This document shows, one piece after another, positions 51,092 to 54,613 of a stretch of 54,613 nucleotides of DNA (the stretch's first letter is position 1; each line of letters opens with the position of its first letter). Both the position numbers and the translations under genes were made by a program. Source of the stretch: 9FT-COMBO-48-23 sp964400675 (GTDB lineage Bacteria > Chloroflexota > Dehalococcoidia > GIF9 > UBA5629); contig CAYNVO010000012.1 of assembly GCA_964400675.1 (NCBI GenBank), forward strand, positions 1 to 54,613, in the 5' to 3' direction. The notes beneath the pieces are model-generated. The model worked only from the letters and a program-made list of their open reading frames with translations. It was not told the origin of the DNA and made no database searches.

Positions 51092-51964
51092 TTATAATCT
51101 CTCCTCTTCAAAAACTATGCCAAATAGACCCTCAGGCCTAAAAATAAGCACTATCACCATGACCAACAAGGCGACAGCCCCTTTAAGAAAAGCGCCTGTC
51201 GGCACCAGGAAAACAACCAGAACCTCAACGCATGCCAGAATAAAGGCACCGATGACACTTCCCTTGATGCTCCCCAGACCCCCCAGAGTAATTATGGCCA
51301 TGACCATAACGAACGGCGGCCACAACATATGAGGTTCAAGGACCAATGTTGGAGCTACCAGGACACCGGCAACCGCAGCCAGTCCTGCGGCAATGCCCAT
51401 GACTGTGAAAAGTATATTAGAGACATTTATCCCCATTAGATTGGCAATTTCGGTGTCCTGTGCGGTAGCCCTGATGGCAATGCCCAATCTTGTCTTTGAC
51501 AAAAGCAACCAGATGATGAGCAGAACCACCGCCGCTCCCGCAAATACCAACAAATTCTGGAAGACAACTTTCACGCCGAGTATTTCCCAGTATCCTGTCA
51601 CAATAGCCGGCGCCGAACGATACTGACCTGTGAAGAAAATAAGCATAAGCTCCTGAAAGACCATAGCCAGAGCCAGTGTTATCAGCATCACGGTTACATG
51701 GTGCTCACGTACACGGTCAATAAACAGCTTGTAGGTCAGAAGCCCCAGGCCGGTAGTAATGCCTATAGACAGGAGAATAGACCATACCGGGTCCAAACCC
51801 ATTAAGTCACCAAAAGTGTATATACCATAAGCTGCCAGCATGTAAAACGCAGTATGCGCCAGCTGTAGCACCCTGGCTACACCAAAAATCAGGGAGAAAC
51901 CAAGAGCCAGGAGTGCATACACGCTTCCCTTAACCAGAGTCTGAACTATAATTCCTTCAATCAT
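51092..51964 (-). CDS. livH: LivH-type ABC transporter permease
   Basis: This 290-residue permease has ALLALGFSLIFGVARVLQLAH at the start, the conserved inner motif IRATAQDTEIANLMGINVSN (about residues 175-194) and LGGLGSIKGSVIGA. The layout is that of LivH/BraD. It is preceded on the same strand by PsbP-like lipoproteins and a binding-protein fusion, which suggests they form one transport operon. The stop TAA is followed at once by the livM ATG. Confidence 0.94.
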   Translation of the reverse strand: MIEGIIVQTLVKGSVYALLALGFSLIFGVARVLQLAHTAFYMLAAYGIYTFGDLMGLDPVWSILLSIGITTGLGLLTYKLFIDRVREHHVTVMLITLALAMVFQELMLIFFTGQYRSAPAIVTGYWEILGVKVVFQNLLVFAGAAVVLLIIWLLLSKTRLGIAIRATAQDTEIANLMGINVSNILFTVMGIAAGLAAVAGVLVAPTLVLEPHMLWPPFVMVMAIITLGGLGSIKGSVIGAFILACVEVLVVFLVPTGAFLKGAVALLVMVIVLIFRPEGLFGIVFEEERL

Positions 51965-52096
51965 ATCTCGTATTACCTAACCTTAAACTTAACTTGTCCG
52001 GCTTCATAATATCAAACAGCAACTCAGTTTGGCAAGCCCAAATACAGACTCCATGCTGCCAGTACGCCGGAGTCTCCAGACACGACTACAGATTGA

Positions 52097-52687
52097 CTAT
52101 TTTACTGACAAGGTGCGCGCTATCTCCAAAAATAGGGCTTCATCGTAAGGCGCGAACGCATCTATAGTCCATACAGTGGCACGAATCCGCTTGCCGTTCT
52201 TATCTGTACTTGTAGCAAAAGAAACAATGTCGTACTGTCCAGACGCAAAGCTCGACGCATATGCCATGGCTGGGGTACCATCTGCCAGGGTAATCTCTTT
52301 GATGTCAGAGGTAACCTTCACGTCCGTATTGCCCTCAGCGGTGTTTGCCGCCACAATCCAATCAGCAGTCAAAGGTGCATCCGCATCACGGACGCTAAGG
52401 CTTACCCCAGGAACGAAGCCGGGCACACTGAATGAGGCAATGACGGTCCCCTGCACAACCGCAGGATACTCTTCCCATTCTTCAGGGTATTGAATTGAGC
52501 AGCCATACTGGCTATTTGTATACGTCTTGGCTTTATATGACAGCGCAGGTTGCTCCGCTCCTTGTGCCGGTGGAGCCGATGGCTGCTCCGTTTCAGGTTG
52601 TTGTGACTTGCACGCCACTAAGGTCAGCCCTAGAACAAGCAACACTACCATAAACGCCGTCACTAATTTATATGTTTTGTTTATCAT
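52097..52687 (-). CDS. PsbP-like lipoprotein upstream of livH
   Basis: This 196-residue lipoprotein has lipobox LTLVAC (Cys26), then a Pro/Gln/Ala linker (QPETEQPSAPPAQGAEQPA). The domain starts TNSQYGCSIQYPEEW and ends YDEALFLEIARTLSVK. The start at 52687 follows GGGAGG and makes the signal peptide colinear with the next paralogue (Cys26 in both). The domain resembles PsbP-like proteins (PF18933 type); ligand and role are unknown. Its place between binding protein and permeases hints at an accessory binding function. Confidence 0.75.
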   Translation of the reverse strand: MINKTYKLVTAFMVVLLVLGLTLVACKSQQPETEQPSAPPAQGAEQPALSYKAKTYTNSQYGCSIQYPEEWEEYPAVVQGTVIASFSVPGFVPGVSLSVRDADAPLTADWIVAANTAEGNTDVKVTSDIKEITLADGTPAMAYASSFASGQYDIVSFATSTDKNGKRIRATVWTIDAFAPYDEALFLEIARTLSVK

Positions 52688-52784
52688 AATGTACCTCCCT
52701 ATATCACTCAAAGACTATATTACCACCATACTTGCTGGCATTTTCCCGAAATCTTACCATCCAGCCAAGTCGTCTAGCAAGTCC

Positions 52785-52823
52785 TCTGTGGAGACCCCAG
52801 GCGCAACCTGGGGTCTCCACAGA
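52785..52823. other. Perfect 17-bp hairpin downstream of the second lipoprotein gene
   Basis: TCTGTGGAGACCCCAGG (52785-52801) pairs perfectly with 52807-52823 around CGCAA. No T-run follows on either strand, so it is not a textbook terminator. An analogous hairpin with a different sequence lies at 53656-53689 after the next paralogue, so the structure rather than the sequence is kept. Confidence 0.8.
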
Positions 52824-52851
52824 CCGGTTAACCTAAAAAAGGAACTTTGCT

Positions 52852-53556
52852 TTATTTGAATGTCAAAGTCTGCGCTATCTCCGAGAACAGGGCTTCATCG
52901 TATTCAGCGAATGCTACGACAGTATATACCACAAGTTGAATTCGCTTCCCCCCGTCAATATCTCTCTCAAGAGTGTAAGACTCAATGTCATACCCTGTTG
53001 AGGAAACATAGCCGGTTTTTGTAACAAGGGCTTTGGAACCATCTGACAGAGTCACCTCTTTTATGTCAGTTAAGACTTTAGGGCCCTGATTACCCAGCTT
53101 CTTGAACGCTGCCACTATCCACTCCTTAGTTACGGGCGCATCAGCGTCAAGTAGCTCAATGGCTACCCCCGGAACAAAGCCTTCTACAGAGAAGAAAGCC
53201 AGGTGCTCAGGTAGCAAAACCATATCCGGGCGCGCTACCCACTCCTCCGGATACTGAAGCGAGAAGCCATACTCGTCATTAGTATATGTAGCGGTTGGAA
53301 CAGAGACTGGCCCCGCTGGCTCTACAGTTTCATACGTCCCTGCTGGTGCTGCCGGCTCTGCTGGTGCTGCCGGCTCTGCTGGTGCTGCCGGCTCTGCTGG
53401 TGCTGCCGGCTCTGCTGGTGCTGCTGGTGCTGCCGGCTCTGCCGGTGCTGCCGGCTCTGCCGGTGCTGCCGGAGCCGCGCATGCCGCCAAGGCCAGACCT
53501 AGAACAAGTGATATACCAATCAATATTGTTACGAATTTGTATGTTTTTCTTGTCAC
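52852..53556 (-). CDS. PsbP-like lipoprotein with AEPAAP-repeat linker
   Basis: This 234-residue lipoprotein has lipobox LALAAC (Cys26), a long linker of repeated AEPAAP units (about residues 28-80), and a PsbP-like domain beginning TNDEYGFSLQYPEEW. The GTG at 53556 is preferred because it aligns with the neighbouring paralogue and follows GGGGG; the ATG at 53568 is possible. Its C-terminal 115 residues are encoded by DNA identical to the fusion gene at 53709 over 347 bp, a sign of recent duplication or gene conversion. Confidence 0.75.
   Translation of the reverse strand: MTRKTYKFVTILIGISLVLGLALAACAAPAAPAEPAAPAEPAAPAAPAEPAAPAEPAAPAEPAAPAEPAAPAGTYETVEPAGPVSVPTATYTNDEYGFSLQYPEEWVARPDMVLLPEHLAFFSVEGFVPGVAIELLDADAPVTKEWIVAAFKKLGNQGPKVLTDIKEVTLSDGSKALVTKTGYVSSTGYDIESYTLERDIDGGKRIQLVVYTVVAFAEYDEALFSEIAQTLTFK
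52869..53215. repeat. 347-bp perfect direct repeat, copy 1
   Basis: It matches 53726-54072 base for base by eye, at an offset of 857 bp, and encodes most of the PsbP-like domain. Similarity continues with mismatches to about 53290/54150. Confidence 0.9.
53341..53474 (-). repeat. 18-bp tandem repeats encoding an AEPAAP linker
   Basis: The unit TGCTGGTGCTGCCGGCTC recurs about seven times with small changes and one shortened unit. It encodes a flexible Pro/Ala/Glu spacer. A shorter run of the same repeat lies at about 54183-54240 in the fusion gene. Length variation between strains would be expected. Confidence 0.88.
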
Positions 53557-53655
53557 TATAACCCCCATTTTAAATTTATTGAATTTCGTATACTTCGTCT
53601 CTTGGCTTGCCTCCCCTAAACATTACCGCCACACAACCTGCCTGGCAAGCCCTGC

Positions 53656-53689
53656 GGAGACTCCAGTCTGCTCGCAGACTGGAGTCTCC
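53656..53689. other. Perfect 15-bp hairpin downstream of the binding-protein fusion gene
   Basis: GGAGACTCCAGTCTG (53656-53670) pairs perfectly with CAGACTGGAGTCTCC (53675-53689) around CTCG. It occupies the same place relative to its gene as the hairpin at 52785-52823 and shares the GGAGAC start, with compensating changes further in. Confidence 0.8.
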
Positions 53690-53708
53690 CGAGTGTCTAA
53701 AACTGTTG

Positions 53709-54613
53709 CTATTTGACTGTCAAACTCTGCGCTATCTCCGAGAACAGGGCTTCATCGTATTCAGCGAATGCTACGACAGTATATACCACAAGTTGAATTC
53801 GCTTCCCCCCGTCAATATCTCTCTCAAGAGTGTAAGACTCAATGTCATACCCTGTTGAGGAAACATAGCCGGTTTTTGTAACAAGGGCTTTGGAACCATC
53901 TGACAGAGTCACCTCTTTTATGTCAGTTAAGACTTTAGGGCCCTGATTACCCAGCTTCTTGAACGCTGCCACTATCCACTCCTTAGTTACGGGCGCATCA
54001 GCGTCAAGTAGCTCAATGGCTACCCCCGGAACAAAGCCTTCTACAGAGAAGAAAGCCAGGTGCTCAGGTAGCGTAACCATATCCGGGCGCGCTACCCAAT
54101 CACTTGGGTACTGAAGCGAGAAGCCATACTCGTCATTAGTATATGTAGCGGCTGGAAATGAGACTGCCCCCGTCGCTGGAGGTGCCGCTGGCTCTGCAGG
54201 TGCCGCCGGCTCTGCTGGTGCTGCCGGCTCTGCCGGAGCCGCTGGCTGCGTACCCACCTCAGCCTTCAACTTCTCGAGTAGCACCGGGGGAACCTTCCAC
54301 TTAGCGGTGCCCGGATAATCTACGTTCTTCCATGTCTCAGGATATCCAGCAGCTATATAAGCATCGGCATAGTCCACATTCGGCCAGACGCCTAGCAATT
54401 CTCCATCCTGCCACTGGTTGGCTATACCCGTGTTAGCGCCCGGTCCCCAGACCACATCGTGAGGGTTCCCCAGTGGGGCATCCATGCCCGAAAAGGTAAA
54501 GTTTGGAGACACGGTGGTCATAGTGCTTGTCTGCTCAAGTACAGGAATCAAGGCTTCGGTATCCAGAGTTCCCGCCTTTTCTATGGCATCTTTCAGGATA
54601 TACATGGCATCGT
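53709..54613 (-). CDS. LivK-type binding protein fused to a PsbP-like domain (5' end beyond the window)
   Basis: The frame stays open to the right edge, so the N-terminus is missing. The visible 300 residues have three parts. The first is a C-terminal piece of a periplasmic type I binding protein of the branched-chain amino acid class (ALIPVLEQTSTMTTVS, HDVVWGPGANTG, WQDGELLGVWP). The second is an AEPAAP linker (about 120-143). The third is a PsbP-like domain almost identical to that of the next lipoprotein. It heads the minus-strand Liv operon and should deliver the substrate. A fusion of these two domains is unusual. Confidence 0.85.
   Translation of the reverse strand, partial: DAMYILKDAIEKAGTLDTEALIPVLEQTSTMTTVSPNFTFSGMDAPLGNPHDVVWGPGANTGIANQWQDGELLGVWPNVDYADAYIAAGYPETWKNVDYPGTAKWKVPPVLLEKLKAEVGTQPAAPAEPAAPAEPAAPAEPAAPPATGAVSFPAATYTNDEYGFSLQYPSDWVARPDMVTLPEHLAFFSVEGFVPGVAIELLDADAPVTKEWIVAAFKKLGNQGPKVLTDIKEVTLSDGSKALVTKTGYVSSTGYDIESYTLERDIDGGKRIQLVVYTVVAFAEYDEALFSEIAQSLTVK
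53726..54072. repeat. 347-bp perfect direct repeat, copy 2
   Basis: This is the partner of 52869-53215. It lies wholly inside the PsbP-like domain of the binding-protein fusion gene. Confidence 0.9.

Noticed and set aside
52785..52823. Rho-independent terminator
   Set aside because: The stem is excellent but no T-run follows on either strand; kept as an unexplained hairpin instead.
53295..53561. Plus-strand frame of Leu/Val/Pro repeats opposite the lipoprotein linker
   Set aside because: It is the antisense reading of the 18-bp AEPAAP repeats; the minus-strand gene has the signal peptide and conserved domain.

Overview
The window is a 54.6 kb piece of a draft bacterial scaffold; a 100-base run of N at 7921-8020 marks an assembly gap. 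The gene content suggests Chloroflexota, probably Dehalococcoidia-like. It combines a PilB/PilC/PilM-N/PilO/PilD type IV pilus system, a PyrR-attenuated pyr operon, HesA/MoeB/ThiF-type proteins, a Liv transporter beside acyl-CoA ligases, and very many copies of palindromic TCATTCTGAG-type repeats. The placement is an inference; no rRNA or other phylogenetic marker is present.

Region 1 (1-20.8 kb) is a type IV pilus and surface-structure island. Four tandem roadblock/LC7-domain paralogues come first. They are followed by pilB (split by a frameshift), pilC, two minor prepilins, a large PilX-like surface protein, pilO, a pilM-pilN fusion, a divergent major pilin, an O-antigen-ligase/TPR membrane protein that could glycosylate the pilin or a surface polymer, a ThiF-like protein and the prepilin peptidase pilD. 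Arrays and mosaics of short repeats break this island up. A DUF559 nuclease cassette flanked by an 18-bp direct repeat sits exactly between pilO and pilM. An antitoxin-like gene with a stub of a RelE/ParE-type toxin sits just before pilO.

Region 2 (21.2-30.6 kb) has a hydrolase with an internal stop, an epimerase, and the pyrimidine operon pyrR-pyrB-pyrC-carB-pyrK-yjbQ. The operon lies behind a recognisable promoter and PyrR attenuator. carA and pyrD are absent from the cluster.

Region 3 (30.7-39.2 kb) has two tandem GT4 glycosyltransferases, a terpenoid-cyclase-like alpha/alpha toroid protein, a convergent methyltransferase, and a MacA/MacB-like adaptor, ATPase and permease set.

Region 4 (39.2-43.7 kb, mostly minus strand) encodes a double-parvulin foldase, homoserine dehydrogenase, threonine synthase and GTP cyclohydrolase I, then tRNA-Pro(GGG).

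Region 5 (43.8-54.6 kb) holds two tandem acyl-CoA ligases with duplicated promoters and livG-livF on the plus strand. Facing them on the minus strand are livM, livH and a family of PsbP-like lipoproteins. One member of that family, cut by the right edge, is fused to the C-terminal part of a LivK-type binding protein and shares a perfect 347-bp repeat with its neighbour. Together these suggest uptake and CoA activation of a small organic acid.
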